From positions 94,532-158,531 of the forward strand of contig CACRSC010000038.1 in assembly GCA_902651635.1 (NCBI GenBank): 64,000 nt of DNA, read 5' to 3'. Source of the DNA: Mastigamoeba balamuthi (taxonomy: Eukaryota > Evosea > Mastigamoebida > Mastigamoebidae). The notes beneath the pieces were generated by a model. It had not been told where the DNA came from and searched no databases. It saw nothing but the letters and a program-made list of their open reading frames with translations. Below, piece after piece: positions 10,560 through 21,960 of this stretch (its first letter is position 1; each line of letters starts with the position of its first letter). The position numbers were made by a program, and so were the translations under genes.

Positions 10560-13277
10560 ATGTCGTCGTACAGCCTCCGCACCCCGTCCGAGCGTCGTGC
10601 AGCGTTCCTCTCGCGCGAGCCAGCGTACGGCGCCGGCGACGCCTCCCGCTACGAATCTCTCGTTTCCGCCGAGTTCTCCCGCCTCGTCGGCGTCTCGTCG
10701 CGCGCCGTCTACGCCGACCACGCGGGCTCGGCGCTCTACAGCGAGCGCCAGCTCCGCGAGTGCTCCTCGGCGCTGTGCTCCTCCCTGCTCGCCAACCCGC
10801 ACAGCTCGGCGCCCGGCTCGCCCGCGGGCGCGACAGCAGCGGTGGTCTCGTCGGCCCGCGCAGAGGTCGCCGCCTTCCTGGGCGCCCCGCTGAGGGGCTG
10901 GAGCGTCGTGTGGACCTCCGGGGCCACGGGCGCCCTCAAGGCCGTGGGCGAGGCCTTCGCGTGGTCCGCCGGCTCGTGCGTGTGCTTCCTGAGGAGCTGC
11001 CACAACAGCGCGCTGGGCATCAGGGAGCTCAGAGCGGTGCGTGCGGCCCGAGCAAAATCAAAATTCAATTGAATCCGAGTTAATGTGTGCCGCGCAGAAG
11101 GCGGCGCCGTGCGTGGACGAGCGCGACATCCGCAACGCGGAGAGCGACGAGGAGTTCAAGAGCGTGGCCCTGGAGGCTGTCCAGCGCGACCCCGACGCCC
11201 TGCACCTCCTGGTCGCCATCGCCGAGTGCAATTTCAGTGGGCTGCGGTAATACCAACGGGTTTTCTAGCGCGAAACGGTCAATTGACACTGCCGCGCCAC
11301 CGCACTTCAAATCCCTCGCGGTAACAGGTACGACCTGCGGTCGGTTCTGAGGTGGATACGCGAGGACGAGCGCGTCCGTGGCCGCTGGAGAGTCGTCGTC
11401 GACGCCGCTGCGCTTGCGGCGCATTCGCCGCTGGCCCCGCTCGTCTCGGACGAGTCTGCCGCCCCGGACTACGTCGCCCTGTCGCTCTACAAGGTGTTCG
11501 GGTACCCCACAGGCCTCGGCGTGCTCCTCGTCCGCTCGGACCCCCCGCTCGCCTCTGGCAGCTCCGCGCACGAGCCCCGCGAGCTGCCGTCCGCGGACGT
11601 CCTCTGCAGCAAGGCGTACTTTGGCGGGGGCACCGTCGCGGCGTCGCTGTCGTCGCGCAGGTGGCACGTCGCCCGCGACGGCGTCGCCGAGCGCCTCGAG
11701 GACGGGACGGTGAACTTCACGGCCGTTGCCGCGGTGAAGCAGGGCGTCGAGCTCGTCCAGCGGTTCGGGGGCATGCAGGCCGTCGGCGCGCACGCGTGCT
11801 CGGTGGCGAGGTACCTCAGGGCCAGGCTCGCCTCGATGCGCCACGGGGGCCCGGCCGGAGCCCCCGCGATCGTCATCGCCCAGTCCGAAGGTCCGCAACG
11901 CACTGCCATCGCGTTGGCTCATTTCCAGAGTTCCCCACATCCTCTTCGCAGTCCCCGACGACGACGAGCACATGGGGCCCGTCGTGACGTTCAACGTGCG
12001 GCGCAGCGACGGGGGGTGGGTGGGCCCCACGAGCGTCGCCGGGCTCGCCGCGCTGCGCGGCATACAGCTGCGCGCGGGGTGCATGTGCAACCCGGGCGCC
12101 TGCCACGCGTTTGTGGGGCTCACGCCCGACGAGGTCATCGCTGCCGCTGCCTCTGGCGGCGGCACGTGCTGGCTGGACGACGCGGACCTCATCAAGGGCA
12201 AGCCTGCCGGCGCTGTCCGTGCGTCTTTCGGCCTCGCGTCCACGTGGGAGGACGCGGACACGATCGCCGAGTTCGTCTCCGAGTACTTTGTGGACCCGGA
12301 GGCTGCGGCGCGGGGCCCGTGGCCCGTCCCGCCCCCCACGCCCTCCGCCGCCGCGCCTGGGGGGCGCCTGCACCTCCAGGAGATCTGGGTGTACCCCATC
12401 AAGTCGTGCGCGGGGTTCTCGCCCCGTGCGTGGCAGATCAGCCGCTCCGGCGGCCTCGCGTACGACCGCGAGTGGGCGGTCGTCGACGACGACGGCAAGC
12501 CGCTGACGATGAAGCTGTTCCCGCGGCTCTGCTTCGTCCGGCCCGCCATCGACCTCGACAGCAACTCGCTGCGCGTCGAGGCGCCCGGGATGCCGACGCT
12601 GCAGGTGCCGCTGGTCCCCGAGGGCGCCGGGGCCTCTGGCCTAGACCAGGTGCTGCTGTGCCGGGGCGAGCGCCGCTGCGTCCTGCGCGACACGTCGCTC
12701 GAGCAGGCCTCGCGGTGGTTCTCCGAGTACGTCGGGTTCCGCTGCACGTTCATCCGCGCCGCGCCCGGGGGCGAGCACCGCAAGGGCTTCTCCAACAGCA
12801 GCCAGTTCCTCGTCGTGACGCAGCAGAGCTTCGACGACCTCCGCACGCGCCTCCCCGCCGACGCCCTCGGCTCGGTCTCGATGGTCAAGTGCGTGCGCCG
12901 TTGCGGGTTCTTTTTTGGGGCCGTGGCCAACGCCCGCCGTCTCTCCGCTCCCGCGCAGCTTCCGCGCGAACCTCGTCGTCTCTGGGGCCAAGGCGCCGTA
13001 CGAGGAGGACGAGTGGGCGGCGCTGAGGATCGGGTGCCACACGCTGAAGGTCTCTGGGCCGTGCAGCAGGTGCGCGATGACGTGCGTGGACCAGACCAAG
13101 GGCGTCATGGGCGCGGAGCCGCTGCTGACGCTGGCCAAGTACCGCAACGCGCGCAGCAAGCTCGTCTTTGGCAGCCTCTGCGACCGCGTACCGACGCCGG
13201 ACGACGACAACCTGGCACCAGCAGCGTGGTACGTCTCGGTGTCCACGAGCGTCAGCGCCACGACCAGTGCGCACTGA
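10560..13277 (+). CDS. MOCOS: molybdenum cofactor sulfurase (NifS-like + MOSC)
   Basis: The enzyme moves sulfur from cysteine to the molybdenum cofactor, activating xanthine dehydrogenase and aldehyde oxidase. Exons 10560-11036, 11098-11246, 11328-11890, 11931-12888 and 12959-13277 give 821 residues, the full two-domain length. The N-terminal aminotransferase-V domain has YADHAGSALYS, CNFSGLRYDL (across intron 2) and SLYKVFGYPTG with the pyridoxal-phosphate lysine. The persulfide cysteine lies in RAGCMCNPGAC. The C-terminal half holds the MOSC N-barrel (WVYPIKSCAG) and MOSC domain (NFRANLVV, split by intron 4, and the CSRC segment). Every junction restores the family reading frame. Nothing appears missing, so the organism presumably makes sulfurated Moco enzymes. 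Confidence 0.95.
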
Positions 13278-13794
13278 GGTCCCACAATCGGCCGGCCATT
13301 CCACTGAAACCAGATGTAAATACCACTAGTGCCCACCCCCAGACCACTGACCTCACTTGACATGAGACCGTTGGTGGTAACCGGCCTCAGACACCCTAGA
13401 GGTGTCGGGATTGCACTGTACAGTTGATCCTATGATAGACGCGGTCCCGCCTGCCCGTTGGGCAGATATTCACCCCCCACCCCCACTCCTCTCCTGTCAG
13501 AGAGACGGATGATGACCTGTCAATGCCACCTTCAGTTGGCTAAAATGTTAGCGGTGTGGTCGTGGCGTTTGTGGTTCGAGATTGGTGGATTATCTTCGGC
13601 CAACCCTATCAGCAGTCGCGCCCTCTGCTCTCTTTGGCCGCGAAGTGTCATACCCGCACTGCGGGTGTGGAGGGCGCTCCTTGGTCTCCCGAAGATCCGA
13701 AGATGATATCACGGAAGGCCGGATTTCTTATTGATCTATATTTACCCTTTTCCCCCGGTTCTTCCGAGTCCCCGACGACCGACCGACCACAGCT
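13278..13794. other. intergenic stretch with two small hairpins
   Basis: No protein or tRNA gene is recognised. Two perfect 6-bp inverted repeats lie close together, GACACC/GGTGTC at 13390-13406 and CTGCCC/GGGCAG at 13451-13465. The remainder is mixed-composition spacer before the glycosyltransferase start. Confidence 0.35.
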
Positions 13795-15634
13795 ATGAGG
13801 GCAATTTCGTGGCGCCACACGGGCGCTCGAGCCCAGTTGACTAAGCTGTGCAGCTTGGCCCTGGCCAGCGTGGCGGTTTCGGCCTTCCTGATCTCGAGCC
13901 ATTCCCTGCCAGCCTCCCAACGGAGGGGGGCCGTCCTCACCGGAGCACGCTCTCGCTCCTTCACGCTCCTCGATGCCCTCGCCCTCGCCCGAGACACCGT
14001 GGACATCGCTGTGCCCCACGTGCAGCACTGTGCATGCCCCCATCCCTGGTCTCCCTGGCAGGGGGACCAACTGACTTTCCCGACTCGGTGCTCGCGTTGC
14101 AGTCGCGGAGCAGGACAACGCGCTGCGGGACGGCTCCTTCGCTGCTGCAGCTGTCGGAGCGGGACCGTGGGCTCCCCGTAGCGCCGGATACCGCGGCGAC
14201 CTCGTGGGGGGCCGTGCGGGGTCGTTCAGCCCGCGTGATCCAAACCACCGGGGGGGTCCGAAGACATCGTGCATTGTTCTCGCCCCCCATGGCGCAGCGG
14301 CGCAGTCGACCGTGCTCGAGCCCCCAACGCCCAGCGGAGAGACCCGAGTGTTCGCTGCCGTGTGGACTAAGGTGGAGGGAGACCTGCGGACCTCAAGCAG
14401 AGGACTCGGATTCATGGAGGTCGTTCTGCATGGGAATGCACGCAGGATCGCCACCCTGGTTGTCCCTCTCGCCACGCACCAAGAGGCTACCGACTGGGCT
14501 GTGTCATGGAAGGTGGCCACCGTGCGAGAGCAGGTCGACGCCATCAGCGCCACGGTGCACTCGAACGAGAGTTTCGTCGCCATCGACGACGTGCGGGTCA
14601 CACTGGCAGCGTCGTTGGAGGGGCAGCACCGGATTGATGCGCTGGTGGCAGGACTCGAGGACGCAGGGCGCCAGGCCCTGCTTGGCGCCAGATGGGAGTG
14701 CGGGGCACAGGTGTGCCGTGGCAGGAGGTTTTTTCAGGTGTGGAACACTGGTCCAGAGACATTCACTGTTGTCCAGCTGAGGTCCGTCGAGAGCGTGTTG
14801 CGGCACCACCGCAAGGTCTGCCTGTGCGTATATTCGGACCTGCTGCCCCTGTGGTGGTTCTCTGAGTTCTGGTACTACGGCCACAACGTGCGGGTGTGCA
14901 GGGCGGACCCTCAGAGCATCGCCCAGCTTGTCCCACAGGCTGACAAGTGGGCAAGCAACATAGACACGTGGAGGGCGCAATCACCGTTCTTTCACGTGCA
15001 CTACTCCGACTGGCTGAGGCTCGCTCTGCTGTATCTGTATGGCGGCACCTACTCTGATACGGACGTTATCTACCTCAGGGAGCTGGGCAGTGATGGAGAA
15101 CCCTCGACCAACACAACTAGCACAGACAGAGGCAAACGAGGCAGGGGGATCCAAGGACACCCATGGCGAGTCAGCGACCCAGAGATCATAGCAAGACACA
15201 CGGGGTACACGAGCATCAACGCGAGCTTCTCGCTCAACAACGCCCTGATGTCCTTCGATAAGGGGAACAAGTTCCCTTTGCTCGTGCTGGCCCACATTGA
15301 CGACCACTACAGCCCCAACTGCTGGGGATGCCAGGGGCCACACGCTGTGACTACGGTCTACTCATCACTCAGCTCACAGGGCAAGATTGGAACAGACCCC
15401 AATGTGTCGTGCATACCGAGTCGCGTGGGTCGGTTCCAACCAACATACTGGAAGTATGCAGAGCAATACGCTCGCAACACAGAGGGCAAACTCTTCGATG
15501 CAGTACTCCGCAGCTCTACGACCGTGCACTTGTGGAATGCAGCCATCGCAAGGACAACCATTGTGAACACTAGCTTTGTTCACAGCGTGCTTGAGATTTC
15601 CCGGATTTCTCTCTTCCCTCTTATGTCGAACTGA
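13795..15634 (+). CDS. type II membrane glycosyltransferase with DXD motif (GT32-like)
   Basis: The likely ATG at 13795 starts a short cytosolic piece and a hydrophobic signal anchor (LCSLALASVAVSAFLI). One intron lies between roughly 13990 and 14100; its exact donor is unclear. From about 14100 the frame is open to 15634. The C-terminal domain resembles the alpha-1,4-glycosyltransferase/OCH1 group. Landmarks are FQVWNTG, SVLRHHRKVCLCVYSDLLP, HYSDWLRLALLYLYGGTYSDTD (DTD is the metal/sugar-nucleotide DXD), SLNNALMSF and the final LWNAAIA region. Several N-glycosylation sequons are present. A Golgi transferase is the natural reading; donor and acceptor sugars are unknown. GC content is visibly lower than in neighbouring genes. 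Confidence 0.8.
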
Positions 15635-15774
15635 TTCCTTCACTCACACACAGATGTAGACCTGTCCCACAGCCATCCAGACAAGAATACAGAACCTGAT
15701 AACCCCTTTTCCGAAAAGCGTCAATTACTATCCCCCCGTCGGGAGGACTGCGGCAGTCACTCACTGAGTTATCG
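15635..15774. other. short intergenic spacer
   Basis: This is the 3' flank of the glycosyltransferase gene and of the convergent pseudogene fragment. No feature is seen. Confidence 0.3.
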
Positions 15775-15915
15775 TCACATGGAGAAGAAGGCGATGATTG
15801 CGGGGCTGAGTGTCCCCGTGGGGCGCCCCACATTATGCTCAGTGTCCCAGGCTTTCCGTTCGCTCCCCCTTGACAGCGCCTCGTTGCTCGCCGCCAGGAT
15901 TTCTGGCAGCGGCAC
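15775..15915 (-). pseudogene. decayed C-terminal copy of the neighbouring QOR2/NmrA gene
   Basis: Read on the minus strand, this segment encodes PLPEILAASNEALSRG, then GRPTGTLSPAIIAFFSM and a stop. The intact gene at 16252-17118 ends PLPDILAASDEALGRG, GRPTTTLSQAIDAFFAK and a stop. About 47 residues align end to end, with an altered central segment and the same stop position. No catalytic or NAD(P)-binding part is present upstream, so this is a partial, non-functional duplicate lying about 340 nt downstream of its parent. Confidence 0.8.
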
Positions 15916-16251
15916 TGACATCACCTCGACAGCCATAGCAGTGGAGAATTGAAGAGAATATAAATGACACCGCATGCGATTGTTGAAGCACATAATCACG
16001 CAGCAGGCGAATCTGTGTCACAGAGAAGAGCGGGGTCTGATCACAGTAAAGGGGAATAGAGAAGGAAAACGAGTTGGTGGAGTCATTGGGCAGGTCGTGC
16101 CAAAACAAGACCTACATTGATTGACCCGCGATTATTTCTCAACTCTGACTGAGACGGATCATGCAATGAACAACAAGAAGCTTGTGTGCGCCAACTGTGC
16201 CATTGCCTTGTGCGAAGACGGCAAGTCACAGTCTCTCTCACTGATCGCTCA
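15916..16251. other. spacer between pseudogene fragment and QOR2-like gene
   Basis: This AT-richer stretch shows no further resemblance to the oxidoreductase that I could see, and no other gene. The parent duplication has either been deleted here or has diverged beyond recognition. Confidence 0.35.
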
Positions 16252-17118
16252 TCACTTGGCGAAGAAGGCGTCGATGGCCTGGCTGAGCGTGGTCGTGGGG
16301 CGCCCCAGGATCTTCCTGAGGGTCCCGGACTTGTCCGTCAGCTCCCCCCTGCCCAGGGCCTCGTCGCTCGCTGCCAGGATGTCCGGCAGCGGTGCTGGCA
16401 GCGCCTGGGACAGCCCCGCACGGGCCTCGGCCGGCGTGACCTTGTGGAACGGCACCGTCTTGCCGAGCTTCTTGCCCACGGCCTCGGCGATGTGGGGCAG
16501 CGTCACCTCCTCGTCGCCCGCCAGCTCGAGCACGGCGCCGCCGTAGACGGCAGGGCCCTTGGTCAGCACGATGGCCGCGGCCTCGGCGAAGTCCGTGCGG
16601 GCCGCGGGGGTCAGCGAGGGCACGGCGGCGCACGAGGTCACCGCTCCCCTGCCCGCGGCCTCGCCGATGGTGTTCTCCATGTACCACCCGTTGCGCAGGA
16701 CGGCGAACGCGAGTCCGCTGTCCCTGAGTGCCTGCTCGGTGGCCTTGTGGTCGTTGGCCAGCGGGGCCGCGGTCTCGGTGGCCCTGAGGAGGCTCGTGTA
16801 CGCCAGGAACTCCACGCCCGCGGACTTGGCGGCGGCGATGACGGCCCTGTGCTGGGCTGCGCGGTCGTGGAGGATGTCCGACGACGAGACCAGCAGCAGG
16901 CGCGTGACGCCCGCCTCGCGGATGGCGCGCGTCTGGTCAGCAGCGGGCGCCATGTAGTCGAGGGTGGCCACGCGGACGCCCTGGGCGGCGAGGTCCGAGA
17001 CCTTGGAGGGGTCGCGGACCAACGCGACGACGTCCTTGGGGGCGGCGCCGTGCTTGATGAGGTGCTGGACGGCGAGCCTCCCCAGGTGTCCGCTGGCTCC
17101 GGTGACTCCGTATGCCAT
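16252..17118 (-). CDS. NmrA-family NAD(P)H:quinone oxidoreductase type 2 (QOR2-like)
   Basis: The single uninterrupted exon encodes 288 residues, the usual QOR2 (YtfG) length. It begins with the Rossmann motif VTGASGHLGRLAV. This is followed by VVALVRDPSKV, RLLLVSSSDI, FLAYTSLLRA, VLRNGWYMEN, the LELAGDEEVTLPHIAEA region and a C-terminal RKILGRPTTTLSQAI. These match the bacterial QOR2/NmrA-like oxidoreductases, which reduce quinones with NADPH in E. coli. Lack of introns among intron-rich neighbours and the bacterial family suggest horizontal acquisition (inference). The ATG at 17118 directly precedes the Rossmann fold. The frame stays open upstream to 17886 by composition only, and that extension has no family similarity. 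Confidence 0.92.
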   Translation of the reverse strand: MAYGVTGASGHLGRLAVQHLIKHGAAPKDVVALVRDPSKVSDLAAQGVRVATLDYMAPAADQTRAIREAGVTRLLLVSSSDILHDRAAQHRAVIAAAKSAGVEFLAYTSLLRATETAAPLANDHKATEQALRDSGLAFAVLRNGWYMENTIGEAAGRGAVTSCAAVPSLTPAARTDFAEAAAIVLTKGPAVYGGAVLELAGDEEVTLPHIAEAVGKKLGKTVPFHKVTPAEARAGLSQALPAPLPDILAASDEALGRGELTDKSGTLRKILGRPTTTLSQAIDAFFAK

Positions 17119-17558
17119 CTCTCCTGTTGGCTGAGGGTCTGCTGGTCTGCTGGCCTGCCGGCTGCTACTGGCGGAAGAAGAGGGAAATGCTCGCCGGCGC
17201 TCCGTGGGCGCAACGAAGTCGTTCACCGCCGTGACGTTGCGGGTAGTTGTGGGGAGTGCCCGGATTCGGCAGTCGCCTTTGACTGAGCCGTCATGGGTTG
17301 CTGTCAGTAGTTGAACAGCCTGCACTCCGGTCGATATCAGAGCACACCAGTCACCGATTTTTTCTTGCGAGTCGGGTGACGAGGTCTTGCACGCCAGACA
17401 CCAGACCACCAGACAACAACGTCCGCTGCAGCGTGGGCGTTCAAAAAAACCCCCTGACGTTGGAGTCTGTTTCACTCGGGGGAGTCCCCAACGCGGGATG
17501 CCATGTGCTAAGTGACGTGTGCGCTGTGTCCGCTCGCTCTCTCGGGCTGCTCCCCTCC
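17119..17558. other. intergenic region upstream of the QOR2-like gene
   Basis: These 440 nt separate two minus-strand genes. An open minus-strand frame crosses the region but encodes nothing family-like. It probably holds the QOR2 promoter and the 3' flank of the seven-helix gene. Confidence 0.35.
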
Positions 17559-18871
17559 TCACTCGGTCCTGGGGACGACCTCGCCCGGGGAGAGCACGGG
17601 GACCGAGCGGGCGTAGGGCCCTCGCTGTATGAGCGGGTCGAACTCCCTGGGGCCCGCCGAGAGGCGGCTGCGCGACTTGGCGCTGCTGGCCCGCTGGTTG
17701 AGCAGCAGCGTCAGCAGCAGCGGCAGCAGCTCCAGGGGCCCGAACAGCGTCAGGTCGAACCACCACGTGCGCTCGGTCCACTCGTCGCGGTCCGGCGACC
17801 GCGCCCACAGCGTCAGGAACGGCCGCGCAGCAAAGCACAGCACGCAGGCCAGCGCGATGACGCCCACCTTGAGCGCAGAGCAGCACAGCGCCCGCCGCAG
17901 GTACCCGCGCACCCGCACGGCGCCCCGCGTCGCGGTGAACGTCATCAGCAGCCCATACACGGCATACCCGACGGCAAGAAGCGTGTCGACAAACGCGGAG
18001 AACTGAAAACCCGGGGGAGAACCGTCAGCAGAGGCGGAGACGTGGTGGAGACGCGGCGGACGAATCGCTGGGCGGTGACGAAGGTGTCGAGGACGTGGCG
18101 GCGGTGGTGGCCGTCGGTGACGTTGCTGATGACGAGTTCGGCGCAGAGCCAGCACGCGCAGATGCTCGCGAGGGCGACGATGACGACCGAGAGACACGTG
18201 TTGACGTGGCGCACGGACGACGTGCCCCCGTGGTAGAACTCGACCCTGGGGGAAGGGAGGATAGGGAAGACGGGGAAGATACGCGGATCAGCGGGAGTGA
18301 ATCTGGGAGGTGACGTTGCAGAGGCGTGGCAGAGGAGGAAATCACCAGCAGCCGAGGACGATCGTGTAGCAGCACCAGATCATGAACGAGGCCGGGTAGA
18401 ACAGGAAGTACGAGAGCTGCTCGCTGCGGTCGTGCACGTCCGGAATAATCGCGCAGTACAGGAAATACCCCATCCTCACTGCAATCAATCCAGGAATCGC
18501 GCGCAGGCAAAGTGGAAATATCAGGGAAAAACTAGACGATATCCAAGCAATCTGGGGGATCCCAGATCGTACATAGCGACAGCACTAGGAACAGCAGGTG
18601 GAACAAATTCGCCCACGAAGCCTTGACCTGCTCAGTGTGCGCAATGACGTGAGCACAACAAACCCAGACAGAGGCTGCTGGCGAAAAGTTGGTGTGGGCC
18701 ACGCACAGGCAGGCGCCGGTGCTTCCGGATGCAGAGCGCGGCCATGGGGGCCAGCGAGACGGCGGCGTAGCCTCCGGCGAGCGAGTAGTGCACCTGGCGG
18801 TAGACCAGCCACGGGTCGTCGCCCTCCCAGCTGCCGCAGCTGCCTCCGCTGCACGCACTGCCGTTCTCCAT
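17559..18871 (-). CDS. seven-helix membrane protein, THH1/TOM1/TOM3-like
   Basis: Joining exons across several short introns gives seven hydrophobic helices in order. They are the GGYAAVSLAPMAALC helix after MENGSACSGG, WANLFHLLFLVLSL, YFLFYPASFMIWCCYTIVLG, LSVVIVALASICACWLCAELVI, DTLLAVGYAVYGLLMTF, VGVIALACVLCFAARPFLTLW and TLFGPLELLPLLLTLLL. The last helix after WWFDL resembles the final helix of the THH1/TOM1/TOM3 family, which is known from plants and some protists. A hydrophilic tail follows to the stop. The ATG at 18871 precedes a short extracellular-type N-terminus. A divergent GPCR is the main alternative. Exon edges are approximate. Confidence 0.6.
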
Positions 18872-19144
18872 TCCCAGGCGTGAGGCGAGGCGAGGCGAGG
18901 CCACAAGCAAGGTCTCTCGCGCTGGAGGGGGTCCGCAGTAGGCGCTTCCTGTTTGTCAGGAAGTTCTGGTGTCCCCGCCGTTAGAGCGCGCAAGTGGCCC
19001 TTCGCACGCCCTTTGGAAAAAAAGAGAAAAACGCCCCGATTCTCTCTGGAAGATAGCGGTATCTCTCCTAGATATCACGCGCCCTTCCCACACCCCGGCT
19101 TCGCGGCAACGAAGAACACTCAGCACCCCTTCACCCCCCCGGCG
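18872..19144. promoter_or_regulatory. divergent promoter region, seven-helix gene / AP-4 beta
   Basis: This head-to-head spacer contains GATATC at 19071-19076. Its first part is GC-rich, with GCGAG repeats near 18890. No gene is seen. Confidence 0.4.
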
Positions 19145-21816
19145 ATGGAGCAGAGGCAGCCCGAGCTCAACGACGCGCGCACGCGCATCCAGATGGCGAT
19201 GAACGACAGGTCGGACCCCAAGCGCATGCTGACGGCCGTGCAGCGCGTGGTGTCGTACATGACGATGGGCGCGGACATGTCGGCGCTGTTCGCCGAGATG
19301 GCGATGGCCTGCAACACGCGCGACCTCGCGCAGAAGCGCCTCGTCTACATGTACCTCTCGTCCTACGCCGTGCGCAACCCGGACCTCGCCCTGCTCACGG
19401 TCAACACCCTCCACAAGGACTGCACCGACGCCAGCCCCATGGTCCGCGGCATGGCCCTCAGGTCCGCCCAGCCCAGCCAACCCGAATTCGAATCGCGCAA
19501 ATCGGGCTCAATCGGAAAATGGGAAATGGGAATGGGAATCCTCTGCAGGGCGCTGAGCTCGCTGCGCGCGGCCAACCTGGTCGAGTACGTGTTCCCGCTG
19601 GTCCAGCGGGGGCTGACGGACCCCAACTCCTACGTCCGCCGCACCGCCGCCATCGCCACTGCCAAGCTCTTCATGCTCGCCCCGCGCATCTTCGAGAGTG
19701 CGCACACGGCCCCCTCTTACTGCTGCCAGGCACACGGGCCCTCAAGCGGCGGTGTTGGTGCCCTCTGCCCTCCCTTGCAGAGGGGGTCTCGAACGTGGTG
19801 AGCCAGCTCGAGGACATGACGCTGGGGGACACGGACGCGCAGGTGTCGCTGAACGCGGCCATGGCGCTGCAGGAGACGGGCAGGCAGCCGCCCCGCGACG
19901 CCGTGCTGCGGCTGCTGTCGCGCGTGCGCGACCTGGGCGACTGGGCGCAGTGCCAGGTGCTCGAGATGGCGGCGCGGCTGCGCGACCTGTCGCAGTCCGA
20001 GGTCATCGACATCATGAACCTGCTCGACGACAAGCTGCAGCACTCGAACAGCGCCGTCGTCATGGCCACCGCCAAGGTCTTTGTCCAGCTCACCGAGCCC
20101 TACCCCGACATTCACCGCCAGGTCTACACGCGCATCAAGAGTGCGGCCTCTCCCTGCCCCCGGGGGCGGGCCCCAGGGGACTAACAGCCAGCCCAGCGCC
20201 GATCCTGCTGCTGGTGGAGGCCGCGGGGTCCCCCGAGATTGTGTACCCGCTGCTGCAGCACTTGAAGCTCTGCCTGACACGGTTCCCCGACCTGCTCGAG
20301 AACGAGGCCAAGCACTTCTTCATCCGCGCGAGCGACCCCGTGTGGCTGCGCCTGCTCAAGATCGACCTCCTGACGCTCGTCTCGACCAACGACAACTCGG
20401 GCATCGTCCTCGACGAGCTCTGGTGCGCTCCCCGCATCAATTCCTGGAATTCACTCGATCGGGAATCAGTGTATACGTGTCGGACGTGGAGCCCGTGTGC
20501 GCGCGCAGGGCGATGGAGGCCATCGGCAAGATCGGCATCAAGCTGCCGACCGTGCTGTCGCAGGTGGCCACGCGCCTTGCGAACCTCGTCGGCCTCGACA
20601 ACGACGCCGTGACCGCTTCCTCGCTCTTTGTCATCAAAGGCACCGCTCCTAATTTCTCGTGACGTGGCTGACGTCATCCGTGGCAGATCTTCTGCGCAAG
20701 TATCCGGAGGTGGCTCCTGACGTCGTGCCCACCGTCATCAAGCAGGCTCTCTCCTCCGGGGCCCTGGACGACGACCCCGAGGCCAAGGCCGCCGCCATCT
20801 GGGTGCTCGGCGAGCACGGCGTCGCCACGTACGAGGGCGCCGCGTACGTCCTCGACGGCACGCTGGACTCGTGGCCCGAGCTGCCGCCCTGCGTCAAGCT
20901 CGCGACCCTCACAGCCACGGCCAAGATGTTCTTCGCCTCCCCGGCGGAGGCCAGGCCGGCCCTGGGCCGTGCCCTGGAGCTCGCCACGGGCGCGGACGAG
21001 AGCACCGACGTGAGGGACCGCGCGTGGCTGTACTACCGCCTGCTCAAGGAGGACGTCGCCCTGGCCGAGCGCGTGATCGCGCCCAAGATGCCCTCGGTGT
21101 CGTCGTTCGCCGAGGACGAGAAGCTCGAGGTGCAGGACCGCCTCTTCGAGGAGTTCAACACCCTGGCCGTGGCGTTCGAGGCCCCGTCCGAGACCTTTGT
21201 GCGCCCAGAGAAGAAGGCCGAGGAGCCAGACAGCTCCTCTGCCGCGCCGGCGCCCCAGCAGAAGCCCCCGGCGGCCGCCAGGGCAGCCCCGGCGGCGGCA
21301 ACGGCGCCAGGGTCCTCGTCGCCCCCCAAGAGCGTCGACCTTCTCTCGACGGTTGCGGTCCCTTCGGCGCTGAGGCAGATGGCGCTCGTCAGGGGCGTCA
21401 CGATGCCCCCAGCAGAGTTCCAGAAGTCCTGGGCCGCTCTGCCCGTCGGGTGCGCTGCTGCACACCCAACAGAGCTCTCAAGAGGCCTGGGCTGACGGCA
21501 GGGGCCCCTCTGCAGAGCCAAGGTCGAGCAGACGATGGAGATGAGCGCCGAGGACCTTGTGGCGGCGTTCAAGGGCAACACGCTGAACATCGCGTGCATG
21601 GCGAGCGGCGTCGTGGCCAACACGGCCAAGGTGTACGCGTACGCGCAGGACGAGCGCACCAAGGCGTTTGTGCTGCTCGAGGTGCTGGCCAAGGTGCCCG
21701 CTCGCACGCTGGCCATCACCACCAAGTCCGCCGACGCCGACGCCGCTGCCCAGTTCCTCTCTCTGGTCCAGGAGTCTGTCCTCAAAGGCTCAGCACACCG
21801 CCTCTCCATGATCTGA
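19145..21816 (+). CDS. AP4B1: AP-4 adaptor complex subunit beta
   Basis: Beta-4 adaptin is a large subunit of the trans-Golgi AP-4 coat. Seven exons (19145-19461, 19549-19697, 19781-20140, 20197-20422, 20470-20639, 20687-21449, 21516-21816) give 761 residues, close to the known length and shorter than beta-1/2 adaptins. The N-terminal HEAT trunk shows VVSYMTMGADMSALFAEM, QKRLVYMYLSSYA, LALLTVNTLHKDC, SPMVRGMALRALSSLR and SYVRRTAAIA. The MTMGxDMS and LVYMYL signatures fit beta-4 better than beta-1/2/3. A Pro/Ala hinge (about 560-610) precedes a short C-terminal ear. The hinge shows no clathrin-box LLDLD-like motif; LLSTVAV is the nearest stretch. Intron 5 appears to use a GC donor at 20640. 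Confidence 0.93.
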
Positions 21817-21960
21817 AGCAGCCCCCTGCCCCCCGTTCCAACAACAGACCCCGAAGCAGATATTATTTTCTGGGCCGGCTCATCAAAATCTATTGATTGT
21901 TTTGGCGCGCACGATTATTTGCCTGCGCGCCAAATCTTTTTCCGGAGCGGACTCGACAAA
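21817..21960. promoter_or_regulatory. short upstream region of CTF18
   Basis: This 144-nt spacer between tandem genes has GATATT at about 21859-21864 and an AT-rich TCTATTGATTG stretch about 70 nt before the ATG. Confidence 0.35.

Noticed and set aside
13480-13620. Possible degenerate tRNA (GGTTCGAGATT resembles a B box)
   Set aside because: Acceptor and T stems do not pair, so no cloverleaf can be drawn.
17119-17886. A 544-residue open frame that extends the QOR2-like gene upstream
   Set aside because: The added 255 or so residues have no family similarity. The ATG at 17118 sits directly before the Rossmann motif at normal family length.
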